Origin: Oceanospirillaceae bacterium UBA2001
GTDB taxonomy: Bacteria > Pseudomonadota > Gammaproteobacteria > Pseudomonadales > Balneatricaceae
Assembly (NCBI GenBank): GCA_002335115.1
Contig: DDCR01000003.1
Coordinates: 1 to 64,000 of the forward strand
DNA length: 64,000 bases
Reading direction: 5' to 3'
Positions 1-8,212 of this stretch are shown here, one piece after another (the first letter of the stretch is position 1; the number at the start of each line of letters is the position of its first letter). The notes under the pieces were generated by a model. It did no database searches and had not been told where the DNA came from. It saw nothing but the letters and a program-made list of their open reading frames with translations. A program made the translations under genes and the position numbers.

Positions 1-204
1 AGTACTGGCACTCATTTGTAAGGTCCAAAAGGCATCAACATAGGTCTTTATATTGGTGTTTACTGCACCCACTTCAAAATGTAATAGGGCCATAGCCAAG
101 ACACCGATGACACTGTAAAGCAAACACACCCCCGCTGCTCCAAGCGCCAATAGACTATAATTACGAATGCCATACTCGTCTGTTTTATAGATGTGTTTGT
201 TCAT
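1..204 (-). CDS. Probable ion-channel family membrane protein, N-terminal part
   Basis: An open frame of 68 codons starts with ATG at 204 and runs off the left edge. A GAGG ribosome binding site lies about 8 bases upstream of the ATG. Residues 17-43 form a strong hydrophobic helix. The last visible residues, DAFWTLQMSAST (57-68), resemble the pore helix that leads into the T-x-G-x-G-D selectivity filter of two-transmembrane potassium-channel-like proteins, but the filter itself would lie outside the window. The channel assignment is therefore inference from the run-in alone. Only the N-terminus is present, so length and C-terminal domains cannot be judged. It lies upstream of nothing else in the window and is read leftward like purEK. 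Confidence 0.5.
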   Translation of the reverse strand, partial: MNKHIYKTDEYGIRNYSLLALGAAGVCLLYSVIGVLAMALLHFEVGAVNTNIKTYVDAFWTLQMSAST

Positions 205-282
205 GCGCAGAGCCTCTATACTGGGACTTATGCCACCATGGGAGGTGACCATAACTTAGCCTGCTTAGCTGCGCCGACATTG

Positions 283-1395
283 CTAACTTTCAAGCTCGCT
301 GATAGCCCAGTCTAGGGCGGGTTGGTACCAATCAGGTAGGGTTGCTTGAAGCGACTTTAAGGCGTCAAGCAACTGCACTTGGTGCGCCATAGAAAAGTTA
401 ATATGACCCACCTTACGCATCGGTCTAACGTCTTTACCGTACCAAAAAACTTCAGCGCCAGGCAATGCTAACCAAGCTAAGTTGTAGTCAATGCCTATGA
501 GATTAATCATCACACTGTTGTGTTTAATAACAGCCGGGGCTAGAGGTAAATCTGCCGTGGCTCGGACATGATATTCAAACTGGCTGATGCTCGCACCAGA
601 TTGGGTCCAATGTCCACTGTTATGTACACGTGGAGCGAGCTCATTAATAAGTAAGCGCTCACCAACTCTAAACAACTCCATAGCCATTACACCCACATAA
701 TCAAGCTCGTCCATGACCTTTTTCAGCATGGCTTGAGCCGCGTTTTGTAGACTACTCAGACGCTCTAAAGGCGCCAAAGTGACCGTAAGGATGCCGTCTT
801 GGTGGCGATTAAGGCCCAGTGGATAATAATGGCATTGCCCTATCCGATTACGCACACCCACAATGGACACTTCTTCATCAAAAGCGATCGCTTGCTCCGC
901 AATGACTTTATTATGCCAGCCGGAGGGAATGGCATTACTAGGGTGGGGACTGGCCTGGTTATCACTGCCTTGATGCTCCACTAACCAATGCTGACCGCGG
1001 CCATCAAATCCACCCGTGCGTTGTTTGAGCAGAACACGAGGGCCATATTGCTGATGCAGACTGGCTGCAGTATCTTGCTCTGTGACAAGCACCCAAGGTG
1101 CGGTCGGTAAATTTAGACGATCTAACATCTGTTTTTGGGTCACACGATCCGCCACCAAACCAAATACCTCTTGGTTCACAAAATTAGGATGAGCTGCCAA
1201 TTGGTCTGTGGATTTGGTCGATGGCCATTGCTCACGTTCTGCGGTAATGACATCCTCATCATCTAGGGGCAAGTTGGCATCTAATTCAATATCTACGGGA
1301 CGTAAATCAACCCCCAGTGGTTGAGCTGCATGTTTTAGCATGGCTCCTAATTGGCCTGCTCCCAATACCCACACACGTTTTATTGCTGGTTTCAT
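283..1395 (-). CDS. purK: N5-carboxyaminoimidazole ribonucleotide synthase PurK
   Basis: PurK is the ATP-grasp enzyme that carboxylates aminoimidazole ribonucleotide with ATP and bicarbonate in de novo purine synthesis, in the cytoplasm; PurE then isomerises the product. The 370-residue protein has the N-terminal dinucleotide-like turn GAGQLG at residues 12-17, an ATP-grasp core (LLKQRTGGFDGRGQ) and the family signature NELAPRVHNSGHWT near residues 252-265. Length fits the family (about 355-375). It lies 14 bases downstream of purE on the same strand, the usual purEK operon. No PurR-like operator is obvious upstream of the pair. I see nothing abnormal in the gene. Confidence 0.96.
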   Translation of the reverse strand: MKPAIKRVWVLGAGQLGAMLKHAAQPLGVDLRPVDIELDANLPLDDEDVITAEREQWPSTKSTDQLAAHPNFVNQEVFGLVADRVTQKQMLDRLNLPTAPWVLVTEQDTAASLHQQYGPRVLLKQRTGGFDGRGQHWLVEHQGSDNQASPHPSNAIPSGWHNKVIAEQAIAFDEEVSIVGVRNRIGQCHYYPLGLNRHQDGILTVTLAPLERLSSLQNAAQAMLKKVMDELDYVGVMAMELFRVGERLLINELAPRVHNSGHWTQSGASISQFEYHVRATADLPLAPAVIKHNSVMINLIGIDYNLAWLALPGAEVFWYGKDVRPMRKVGHINFSMAHQVQLLDALKSLQATLPDWYQPALDWAISELES

Positions 1396-1411
1396 GACGT
1401 TTGAATCAACC

Positions 1412-1897
1412 TTATCTTGGGTCAGGGTTATCTAATATAGTTTGCGTTTGTTGCGTGCGAAAGTCTTCAATACGTTGCGCCAATTGAGCATCTTGGTTAG
1501 CCAATATTTGGCTCGCGAGTAGACCCGCGTTAAAGGCCCCTGCCCCACCAATGGCCAGACTCCCCACAGCCACACCTCGGGGCATTTGCACAATCGAATA
1601 AAGGCTATCAACACCACTTAAAGCCTTACTTTCCACTGGCACACCTAACACAGGTAGGCGGGTTTTGGATGCGACCATGCCAGGCAAATGGGCAGCACCA
1701 CCAGCACCTGCAATAATCACCTGAATACCACGACCCGCAGCTTGGGAGGAAAACTCCATAAGTTTATCGGGTGTACGATGAGCAGACACTACTTCGACTT
1801 CGTAACTCACACCCAAACGGTCCATAATTTGCGTGGCTTCTTGCATGCATGGCCAGTCGCTCTTAGACCCCATGATAACGGCAACTTGTGCGCCCAT
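1412..1897 (-). CDS. purE: N5-carboxyaminoimidazole ribonucleotide mutase PurE
   Basis: PurE moves the carboxyl group from N5-CAIR to C4 to give CAIR, the step after PurK. The 161-residue protein shows the class I PurE motifs: GSKSDW at 10-15 in the phosphate-binding loop, SAHRTPD at 38-44 with the catalytic histidine, and the glycine-rich [11 protein letters not shown] at 63-73. The ATG at 1897 is preceded by a strong GGAGGA ribosome binding site. It is the first gene of the leftward purEK pair and is divergent from the HAD gene at 2006, so the 108 bases between them should hold both promoters. Confidence 0.97.
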   Translation of the reverse strand: MGAQVAVIMGSKSDWPCMQEATQIMDRLGVSYEVEVVSAHRTPDKLMEFSSQAAGRGIQVIIAGAGGAAHLPGMVASKTRLPVLGVPVESKALSGVDSLYSIVQMPRGVAVGSLAIGGAGAFNAGLLASQILANQDAQLAQRIEDFRTQQTQTILDNPDPR

Positions 1898-2005
1898 TGG
1901 TTATCCTCCAAAATTGAAGTCATAATTTTACCACATGGCCCGAAAAGGCTAAACAATGGAAAGTAAAACTAGCCTATTTCCTGCAAAATTTGTTAAATTA
2001 GAACC

Positions 2006-2620
2006 ATGAAACTGTCTTTAAACCAACAACATAAAAATATCTTAGCCAAGAAACACTGGATCTTTGATATGGACGGCACCCTAACCATCGGTGTGCATGA
2101 CTTTGATATGATGAGAAGCGAGCTAGGTTTAGCATCAGGCTCAGACATTTTGGGAACGGTGCAAGCCATGCCCCCGCAACAAGCCGCACCTATGTGGGAA
2201 AAAATCAATGCCTTGGAGTCCTACTTTGCAAGCTTGGCCAAACCGATGCCAGGCGCATACGAGCTCCTCGAACACCTGCAAAACAAAGGCGCCAACCTTG
2301 GCATATTAACCCGCAATGTCATGCCTGCTGCCATACAAACATTGACCATTTGTAACTTGGATGGCTTTTTCACCCCCCAAGACATTTTGGACCGCGCGTC
2401 TTGCGAACCCAAACCCGATCCTGCCGGCATACAGTTACTGTTGGCACAATGGGGTGCTAAAACGAGTGACAGTGTGATGGTCGGCGATTATTTGTTTGAC
2501 TTAGAAGCTGGCAGAGCCGCTGCAGTATCGACGGTCCACATTGATACGTCAGCACAGTACCCATGGCCTCAGATGACAGACTGGGGGATTAATCACCTAA
2601 ACCAACTCATCGATAGCTAA
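2006..2620 (+). CDS. HAD-superfamily hydrolase, phosphoglycolate phosphatase-like
   Basis: A 204-residue cytoplasmic HAD phosphatase. Motif I is FDMDGTLT with the nucleophile Asp21 and acid/base Asp23; motif II is the Thr in GILTRN; motif III is the Lys in CEPKPDP; motif IV is GDYLFDLEAG. A helical cap of about 60 residues follows motif I, so it belongs to subfamily IA (phosphoglycolate phosphatase/beta-phosphoglucomutase-like). All catalytic residues are present. The substrate cannot be read from the sequence. It is transcribed away from purE and ends 26 bases before the stop of the convergent AraC-type gene. The gene is ordinary; the general class is safe and any specific name would be a guess. 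Confidence 0.85.
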   Translation: MKLSLNQQHKNILAKKHWIFDMDGTLTIGVHDFDMMRSELGLASGSDILGTVQAMPPQQAAPMWEKINALESYFASLAKPMPGAYELLEHLQNKGANLGILTRNVMPAAIQTLTICNLDGFFTPQDILDRASCEPKPDPAGIQLLLAQWGAKTSDSVMVGDYLFDLEAGRAAAVSTVHIDTSAQYPWPQMTDWGINHLNQLIDS

Positions 2621-2646
2621 AGGCCATGCACCAGTCCTTTTAATAA

Positions 2647-3678
2647 CTATGATTGCCGTCGGGTATGAGACGGTGTTACCTCAAAGTATTGACGATAACA
2701 TTTACTAAAGTGTGGGTAGGATACAAACCCACAAGCCAAGGAAATATCACTCATACTCAACTGGGTCTGAGTGAGCAGCTGATGGCATCGCTTGAGTCGC
2801 AGTTCCAAGTAATAACGCGTGGGTGTACTGCCTAGATATCGCTGAAACTGACGCTCAATCTGTCGCCGAGTAATGCCAACTAAAGACGCAATTTCTTCAG
2901 CTGACAACATTTCTTCCATATTGTTTTGCATTAAACAAATGGTGTCTTGAAGGCTTTTGGGTAACTGCGTATCAGCCTGATCACTTAAAAATGCCGGTTC
3001 GCCCGTGTCACTGATACGGTCACAGGTAAGAATGTCACAAATGCCTCGGACAAAAGGCTTACCTCTTGCTTCTAACATGAGCTCTAACATCATATCCAAA
3101 GCACTATTGCCACCTGCACAACTAAAGCACTGATGATCAATAACGTAAGCTTTATCTTTTAAATTAATGTCCGCAAAGGTTTCCCTGAAGCTCGCTCTAT
3201 TACTCCGGTGTACCACAGCCTTTTTGTCGTTAATCACCCCAGCATGAGCTAGAGCAAATAAACCATTCCACAATGACCCTAAAGTCTTTTTCCGCAGTTC
3301 AGGTTGACGTAAGAATCTAATGATCTTTGGTGGAGTTTGAAGCTCAACGCGCAAGCCACCACAAACAACGAAAGCATCCAAATGATCAAAATTAAGTTCT
3401 TCTAGTGCTTGATCAGCCATGGCAGAAAAGCCTAAGTCACTGCACACAGCAGCACCATCCAAACTCACTAGGCGAAAGGTGTAAAGTTCTTCTTCACTGA
3501 GCAAATTAGCAGTTCGCAAAGCATCTATAGCAGAGGTCAGGGCCATCATAGAAAAATTGGGTTGCAGCAAAAAACAAAAATTGCGCAACTCACCTGGCAG
3601 TTTGTTGGTTACTGGCGCACCTGCAGGGTCTAGGGTAAACAACTGCTCTTTAGATAGGGGCTGGGGAGGCTGGATCAT
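2647..3678 (-). CDS. GlxA-type AraC-family regulator with DJ-1/PfpI-like domain
   Basis: A 343-residue transcription factor with two parts. Residues about 30-215 form a DJ-1/PfpI-like (class I amidotransferase-like) sensor domain, including VCGGLRVE at 105-112, LWNGLFALAHAG near 136-147 and FSCAGGNSALDMMLEL around 185-200. Residues about 245-340 are an AraC DNA-binding domain with two helix-turn-helix units (about 257-290 and 307-328). This architecture is that of GlxA, CdhR, ArgR and GbdR, which in Pseudomonas sense carnitine, arginine or glycine betaine. No betaine or amino-acid catabolic genes lie nearby, so the ligand is unknown. It is divergent from moxR; the 132-base gap holds a 12-base palindrome that could be an operator. 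Confidence 0.9.
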   Translation of the reverse strand: MIQPPQPLSKEQLFTLDPAGAPVTNKLPGELRNFCFLLQPNFSMMALTSAIDALRTANLLSEEELYTFRLVSLDGAAVCSDLGFSAMADQALEELNFDHLDAFVVCGGLRVELQTPPKIIRFLRQPELRKKTLGSLWNGLFALAHAGVINDKKAVVHRSNRASFRETFADINLKDKAYVIDHQCFSCAGGNSALDMMLELMLEARGKPFVRGICDILTCDRISDTGEPAFLSDQADTQLPKSLQDTICLMQNNMEEMLSAEEIASLVGITRRQIERQFQRYLGSTPTRYYLELRLKRCHQLLTQTQLSMSDISLACGFVSYPHFSKCYRQYFEVTPSHTRRQS

Positions 3679-3736
3679 GGTCTGATTATATCATTGAACT
3701 TACAGAGGAGAAAACAACTCATCAAAGTGTCAAGAT

Positions 3737-3748
3737 GACTTATAAGTC
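3737..3748. promoter_or_regulatory. Perfect 12-base palindrome between the AraC-type gene and moxR
   Basis: The sequence GACTTATAAGTC is self-complementary over all 12 bases. It lies 58 bases upstream of the AraC-type start codon and 62 bases upstream of the moxR start, in the only divergent intergenic region of this block. An operator for a dimeric regulator is plausible. AraC-type proteins more often bind direct repeats, so the link to the adjacent regulator is weak. A chance occurrence is possible. Confidence 0.3.
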
Positions 3749-3810
3749 TTACTGCTTAGGGACGCAATTCATGCCAAAATAGCGTGACTAATAAATGTTA
3801 GAGCTGTTTT

Positions 3811-4656
3811 ATGAATTTTACTGGCACCAAAAACTATGTCGCCACCAAAGACTTACAGATGGCCGTCAATGCAGCCGTCACCTTACAACGGCCTTTGCTG
3901 ATTAAAGGTGAACCTGGCACTGGAAAGACCTTGCTTGCAGAGGAAGTCGCTGCAGCTTTGGGTATGCCTTTAATGCAGTGGCATGTTAAGTCCACGACAA
4001 AAGCCCAGCAGGGGTTATATGAATACGACGCTGTGTCCCGCTTACGAGACTCACAACTGGGCCATGATCAGGTGCACAACATTGGCAATTACATTAAGAA
4101 AGGCAAGCTATGGCAAGCTTTTGATGCTGACCAACGCGTGGTTTTATTAATTGATGAAATTGACAAAGCAGACATCGAATTTCCTAATGACCTTTTAGTA
4201 GAGCTAGATAAGATGGAATTTGATGTCTATGAAACAGGCGAACGGGTGCAAGCTAAGCACCGACCTGTGGTAATTATTACCAGCAATAATGAAAAGGAGT
4301 TACCCGATGCCTTTTTACGACGCTGCTTTTTCCATTACATTAACTTTCCTGACAAACACACCATGAAGGCCATTGTTAATGTGCACTACCCAGAAATAAG
4401 TCAAAGCTTAGTCGCCGAAGCCATGCAAATGTTTTTTGATCTTCGTGAAATTCCTGGCCTCAAAAAGAAACCATCAACCTCTGAATTAATTGATTGGCTA
4501 AAGCTGCTCATGGCTGATGAAATGCCTCAAGATTTATTGGCAAACCGCGACCCCACTAAAGCTATTCCGCCTCTTTATGGGGCCTTATTAAAAAATGAAC
4601 AAGACGTAAAATTACTTGAACGCTTAGCTTTTTTAGCCCGCAGAGAAGCGCGTTAA
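3811..4656 (+). CDS. MoxR-family AAA+ ATPase
   Basis: A 281-residue AAA+ ATPase of the MoxR type, a chaperone-like class that works with a VWA-domain partner to mature or insert cofactors into protein complexes. Walker A is GEPGTGKT at 33-40, Walker B LLIDEID at 112-118, sensor 1 TSNN at 157-160, and arginines at 170-171 fit the arginine-finger region. The C-terminal lid covers about residues 195-281. The next gene, 6 bases downstream, is a VWA protein of the CoxE type, the usual partner, which supports the assignment. The client complex is not visible in the window. The ATG has only a modest ribosome binding site. Confidence 0.93.
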   Translation: MNFTGTKNYVATKDLQMAVNAAVTLQRPLLIKGEPGTGKTLLAEEVAAALGMPLMQWHVKSTTKAQQGLYEYDAVSRLRDSQLGHDQVHNIGNYIKKGKLWQAFDADQRVVLLIDEIDKADIEFPNDLLVELDKMEFDVYETGERVQAKHRPVVIITSNNEKELPDAFLRRCFFHYINFPDKHTMKAIVNVHYPEISQSLVAEAMQMFFDLREIPGLKKKPSTSELIDWLKLLMADEMPQDLLANRDPTKAIPPLYGALLKNEQDVKLLERLAFLARREAR

Positions 4657-4662
4657 TCAATT

Positions 4663-5838
4663 ATGCTAGTCAACTTTTTTTACACTTTAAAGCGTGCTCA
4701 AATTCCTGTTTCTATTGAGGAATATTTGATGTTGCTGGAAGCGCTTAAGCAACACCTAGCCTTTGCAGACATGGATGATTTTTACCATCTTGCACGCACC
4801 TGCCTAATTAAAGATGAAGCGAACTTTGATCAGTTTGATCGTGTGTTTGGCATTTATTTTGATCAACTTGAAAGCATAGAAGAGGTATTAGATGCCCTCA
4901 TTCCAGAAGCTTGGTTGCGCTCAGAATTTATCAAACAGTTGACCGATGAGGAAAAAGCTAAGGTAAAGTCTTTGGGCGGCTTAGAAAAACTATTAGACAC
5001 TTTTAAAGAGCGCCTGAAAGAGCAGGAAAAACGCCATCAAGGTGGTAGTAAATGGGTTGGTACTGGTGGCACCTCGCCATTTGGTCACAGTGGTTATCAC
5101 CCCGAGGGTATTCGCGTTGGCGGTGAGAGCCACCATAAAAGTGCGGCTAAAGTGTGGGAAAAACGTCAATTTAAAGACCTTGATGATCAGGCCCAACTTG
5201 GGGCACGAAATATTAAGGTGGCCCTAAGAAAGTTGCGCCAGTTTGCTCGCACTGGAGCGGCTGAAGAACTCGACTTAAAGGATACCATCAGGGCAACTGC
5301 AAAAAATGCAGGCATGCTGGACCTTAGACTGGTGCCCGAACGGCATAATGCCGTCAAAGTATTACTCATCCTAGATGTTGGTGGTTCCATGGATCCCTAT
5401 ATTCAGGTGTGTGAAGAATTATTTGCTGCCTGTCGCAGTGAGTTCAAACACTTAGAGCATTTTTACTTTCACAATTTTGTGTATGAAAGCGTTTGGCGCA
5501 ACAATATGCGCAGGCATAACGAACCCACACCTTTATACGATATTTTACATACTTATGGACGCGATTATAAAGTGATATTTGTGGGCGATGCTTCCATGTC
5601 ACCCTATGAAATCACCAGTCCTTATGGCAGTGTAGAACACATGAACACAGAAGCCGGACACGTTTGGATGAAACGCCTCACTGACCACTTTGATAAAGTG
5701 GCGTGGCTTAACCCGGTCACACAAGACCACTGGCAATACACGCAATCCATAGGTCTGACTCAAGAACTAGTGCATGATAAAATGTATCCTATGACTTTGA
5801 GTGGACTTGGTGATGCAATTAAGGCTTTGACCAAATGA
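4663..5838 (+). CDS. CoxE-like VWA-domain protein, partner of MoxR ATPase
   Basis: A 391-residue protein with a helical, charged N-terminal half and a von Willebrand factor A domain from about residue 230. The metal-ion-dependent adhesion site begins DVGGS at 238-242 (DxGxS; the usual DxSxS has Gly in place of the first Ser). Residues 124-165 form a Gly/His-rich linker (HQGGSKWVGTGG and onward). No signal peptide or membrane segment is seen, so it should be cytoplasmic. It follows moxR by 6 bases and overlaps the next gene by 4 bases (ATGA), indicating a translationally coupled operon. The name CoxE-like rests on architecture; no carbon monoxide dehydrogenase genes are present. Confidence 0.88.
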   Translation: MLVNFFYTLKRAQIPVSIEEYLMLLEALKQHLAFADMDDFYHLARTCLIKDEANFDQFDRVFGIYFDQLESIEEVLDALIPEAWLRSEFIKQLTDEEKAKVKSLGGLEKLLDTFKERLKEQEKRHQGGSKWVGTGGTSPFGHSGYHPEGIRVGGESHHKSAAKVWEKRQFKDLDDQAQLGARNIKVALRKLRQFARTGAAEELDLKDTIRATAKNAGMLDLRLVPERHNAVKVLLILDVGGSMDPYIQVCEELFAACRSEFKHLEHFYFHNFVYESVWRNNMRRHNEPTPLYDILHTYGRDYKVIFVGDASMSPYEITSPYGSVEHMNTEAGHVWMKRLTDHFDKVAWLNPVTQDHWQYTQSIGLTQELVHDKMYPMTLSGLGDAIKALTK

Positions 5839-6932
5839 CTGATGCCCCCATCAATAACCCTATCATTTGCACGTGTTTTGATATTGATCAAGCAAGCGTT
5901 GAAGTGGCTATTGCACAGGGCCACAATGACTTTCGTAAATTGCGTGTGGTCTTGGGAGTGGCTGGGGACTGCGGTAATTGCCATCGGCCTATTAATAAAC
6001 TACTTAAAGCTCACCGCGCTCTTAACGCGCCTAGCAAAGACCCTCTGATAAGACGCAGATTTCCTATGCCTTGGCAACACATGAGCCGGGCAAAAGTAGA
6101 GCAAGAGTATACTCCCAGCTCCTGTGTTGACGACATTATGGTGTTTATCAACGATTACATCAGGCATTCTAAAGATGCTCAGCACCAACTGAACTATGCG
6201 AGTAACCTTGCCTATGGCAATGGTATGGGCGAACTACTCGATTACTTTCCTGCTCAAACGGATGGCCCTTTACTGGTTTATATCCACGGTGGTTATTGGC
6301 AAGAACTAAGCAAGAATGAATCCTGCTTCATGGCGCCAGGCCTCTTAGAACAGGGTACCAATGTCGCCATCATCGACTACACATTGTCGCCACAGGCAAC
6401 TATTAAGCACATGATTGCCCAGTGCTGTCAGGCAGTGGCTTGGCTTTTGAGTGAAGCCCAAGAACTTGGTTTTGATGGTAATAAAGTGGTTATTGCCGGT
6501 AGTTCTGCAGGTGGACATTTATGTGCCAGCGTATTACAGGCAGCGCAGCAAGGACTGCACGGACTTAGCCCAAATTCTATTTCGGGGGCAATATTACTCA
6601 GCGGTGTGTATGACCTTCGACCGTTAATCAACACCTCTATTAACGAGGCCCTCGGCTTAACTTTGCAGGACGCGACTGACCTGAGTCCCGGCTTGTATAG
6701 CAACCAAGATTTGCCTCCATGTTTAATTGCTTACGGCAGTCATGAAACTCAAGAGTTCAAGCGCCAAAGCCAAGAGTACTATCAACAATTACTCAGTGAT
6801 GGGGTTCAGAGTCAGTGCATTGAGGTGGCAGGGCGTAATCATTTTGATATCGTATTTGATCTTGCACTAAAAAATTCTAGTATTAACCAACAGCTCGTCG
6901 GCTTAATAACTGAACTTAGTCTTCAAGAATAA
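5835..6932 (+). CDS. BFD-like [2Fe-2S] domain fused to arylformamidase-like alpha/beta hydrolase
   Basis: A 365-residue protein in one continuous frame. Residues 1-60 match the bacterioferritin-associated-ferredoxin (BFD) fold: Cys12-x-Cys14 and Cys46-x2-Cys49 with the usual spacing for one [2Fe-2S] cluster. Residues about 80-365 form an alpha/beta hydrolase closest to kynurenine formamidases: YNPSSC-like segment EYTPSSC at 91-97, oxyanion motif HGGYW at 151-155, nucleophile elbow GSSAG with Ser224, and GRNHFD with His336. Met78 and Met83 could be starts of a stand-alone hydrolase, but the ATGA overlap with the VWA gene places translation at the BFD end. No other tryptophan-catabolic genes are near. 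The substrate is unknown, and I do not know this fusion as a named family. Confidence 0.85.
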   Translation: MTDAPINNPIICTCFDIDQASVEVAIAQGHNDFRKLRVVLGVAGDCGNCHRPINKLLKAHRALNAPSKDPLIRRRFPMPWQHMSRAKVEQEYTPSSCVDDIMVFINDYIRHSKDAQHQLNYASNLAYGNGMGELLDYFPAQTDGPLLVYIHGGYWQELSKNESCFMAPGLLEQGTNVAIIDYTLSPQATIKHMIAQCCQAVAWLLSEAQELGFDGNKVVIAGSSAGGHLCASVLQAAQQGLHGLSPNSISGAILLSGVYDLRPLINTSINEALGLTLQDATDLSPGLYSNQDLPPCLIAYGSHETQEFKRQSQEYYQQLLSDGVQSQCIEVAGRNHFDIVFDLALKNSSINQQLVGLITELSLQE

Positions 6933-8210
6933 TCGCTGAGTGCCATCTAATGATGCATAAGCTTTGGTGCTTTGGGCGGCTATGGAGGTAAAGCTTAGGC
7001 TACTTTGCCATTGATCCGTAGGTTGCCAAATAATCTCTCCAGTTATTGCACGCAGGGCACCTTGGGCCGTGTCGATGTGTGTGAGTGCCCAATTATACTG
7101 GTCATTATTAAAGCTATCACTTAAACCAAGACTCATAGTGACATCGGTTTGATTGCTAGCTACTGGTGTTAATGCAGGGGTGAGGTAGCGGGATTGATGA
7201 TGAAGCCAATGCTGAGCGGTTATGCTGGCATCCCATTTTTGATCACCATGGTTCAACTCTAAACCTAATGCCGTATCTAAACGATTGCTAGAGGTTAAGC
7301 CTGCGTAGCCAAGGTTATGTTCTAAACCTCGTTTAAAGGCCACATCAAATTTAACCAAATCGTCCTGCATGGCTTTGTTCCAACTGTATCCTATCCATTG
7401 GTAGGGCGTTGCAAATGCAGTAGCGGTGGCTAAATTGAGTACCACACTATTGGGTACCATACGACCAGCATAAACAGCCCAATCACTGCCTACCCCCGTG
7501 TGCCCATATTTTGCACCCCATTCTTTTTCTACACCATGGGCTAGAGTCACATTGGGGATTTCTGTCACACTTGGGTCGAGGCCAACAAACCACGACATTT
7601 GAGCCGACGGCATATAGTAACTGCCACTCAGTAACCACTGCGGTGTAAGATCCGTTAGACCACTGGTAAGGTTAGGGGCAGGATTAATGACATCAATAAC
7701 TCCTGAGCCTTCCACTTCGCCCCAACTCATGACATAGCGACCTAAGGTAATACTAATGTCAGCTAAACTGTATTGCAGTGCCAAGTGTTCAATGTCTAAA
7801 AGGCTAAAAGCACTATCGCTGACCTTAAATGAGTCGCCCTGCCAATATTGGATAGCCTTTAATTCTAATTCTGCATAACCCAACAGGCCTAAAGGGCCTT
7901 CACTAGCAAGGCGCAAATCTGTAGCGTGATTTGTACGCACATAACTGCGTTGAGGATCAACTGCCAAAGTGTGCTCTATACTCAACTGTAAGACCTTAGT
8001 TTGACCCACAATAATATTGTCTTGGACAAACAGTTCATCCGTAAACACATCGTCATCAGTCAACAAATTACCCTCATACGCACCTTGCTCTGGAAGAGTC
8101 ACCTCTACTAAATCATCAATGGTCATTTTACTGTTCGCATGAGTCTGTCCACTGACCCACAGAGCCAGACCACACAAACACCAAACGCGCATTTGTACCT
8201 TCATCAACAT
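6903..8210 (-). CDS. Predicted outer-membrane beta-barrel protein of an RND operon
   Basis: A 435-residue protein with an N-terminal signal peptide (hydrophobic core about residues 9-21, probable cleavage after QTHA). The remainder alternates polar and hydrophobic residues with many aromatic ends and finishes in FLKTKFSY, a typical C-terminal barrel strand with terminal aromatic residue. It lies 2 bases downstream of the LolA-like gene, and the RND exporter precedes that, so it is likely the outer-membrane partner of the same transport system. I cannot place it in a named family; DUF1302-like barrels occur in similar settings. Its 3' end overlaps the convergent hydrolase gene by 30 bases. An alternative start at Met7 (8192) has a better-placed AAGG site. 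Confidence 0.72.
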   Translation of the reverse strand: MLMKVQMRVWCLCGLALWVSGQTHANSKMTIDDLVEVTLPEQGAYEGNLLTDDDVFTDELFVQDNIIVGQTKVLQLSIEHTLAVDPQRSYVRTNHATDLRLASEGPLGLLGYAELELKAIQYWQGDSFKVSDSAFSLLDIEHLALQYSLADISITLGRYVMSWGEVEGSGVIDVINPAPNLTSGLTDLTPQWLLSGSYYMPSAQMSWFVGLDPSVTEIPNVTLAHGVEKEWGAKYGHTGVGSDWAVYAGRMVPNSVVLNLATATAFATPYQWIGYSWNKAMQDDLVKFDVAFKRGLEHNLGYAGLTSSNRLDTALGLELNHGDQKWDASITAQHWLHHQSRYLTPALTPVASNQTDVTMSLGLSDSFNNDQYNWALTHIDTAQGALRAITGEIIWQPTDQWQSSLSFTSIAAQSTKAYASLDGTQRLFLKTKFSY

Positions 8211-8212
8211 AG

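Noticed and set aside
1688-1966. 92-codon rightward frame opposite purE
   Set aside because: It lies antisense to a strong purE gene, lacks a ribosome binding site and has a Thr/His/Asn-rich shadow composition.
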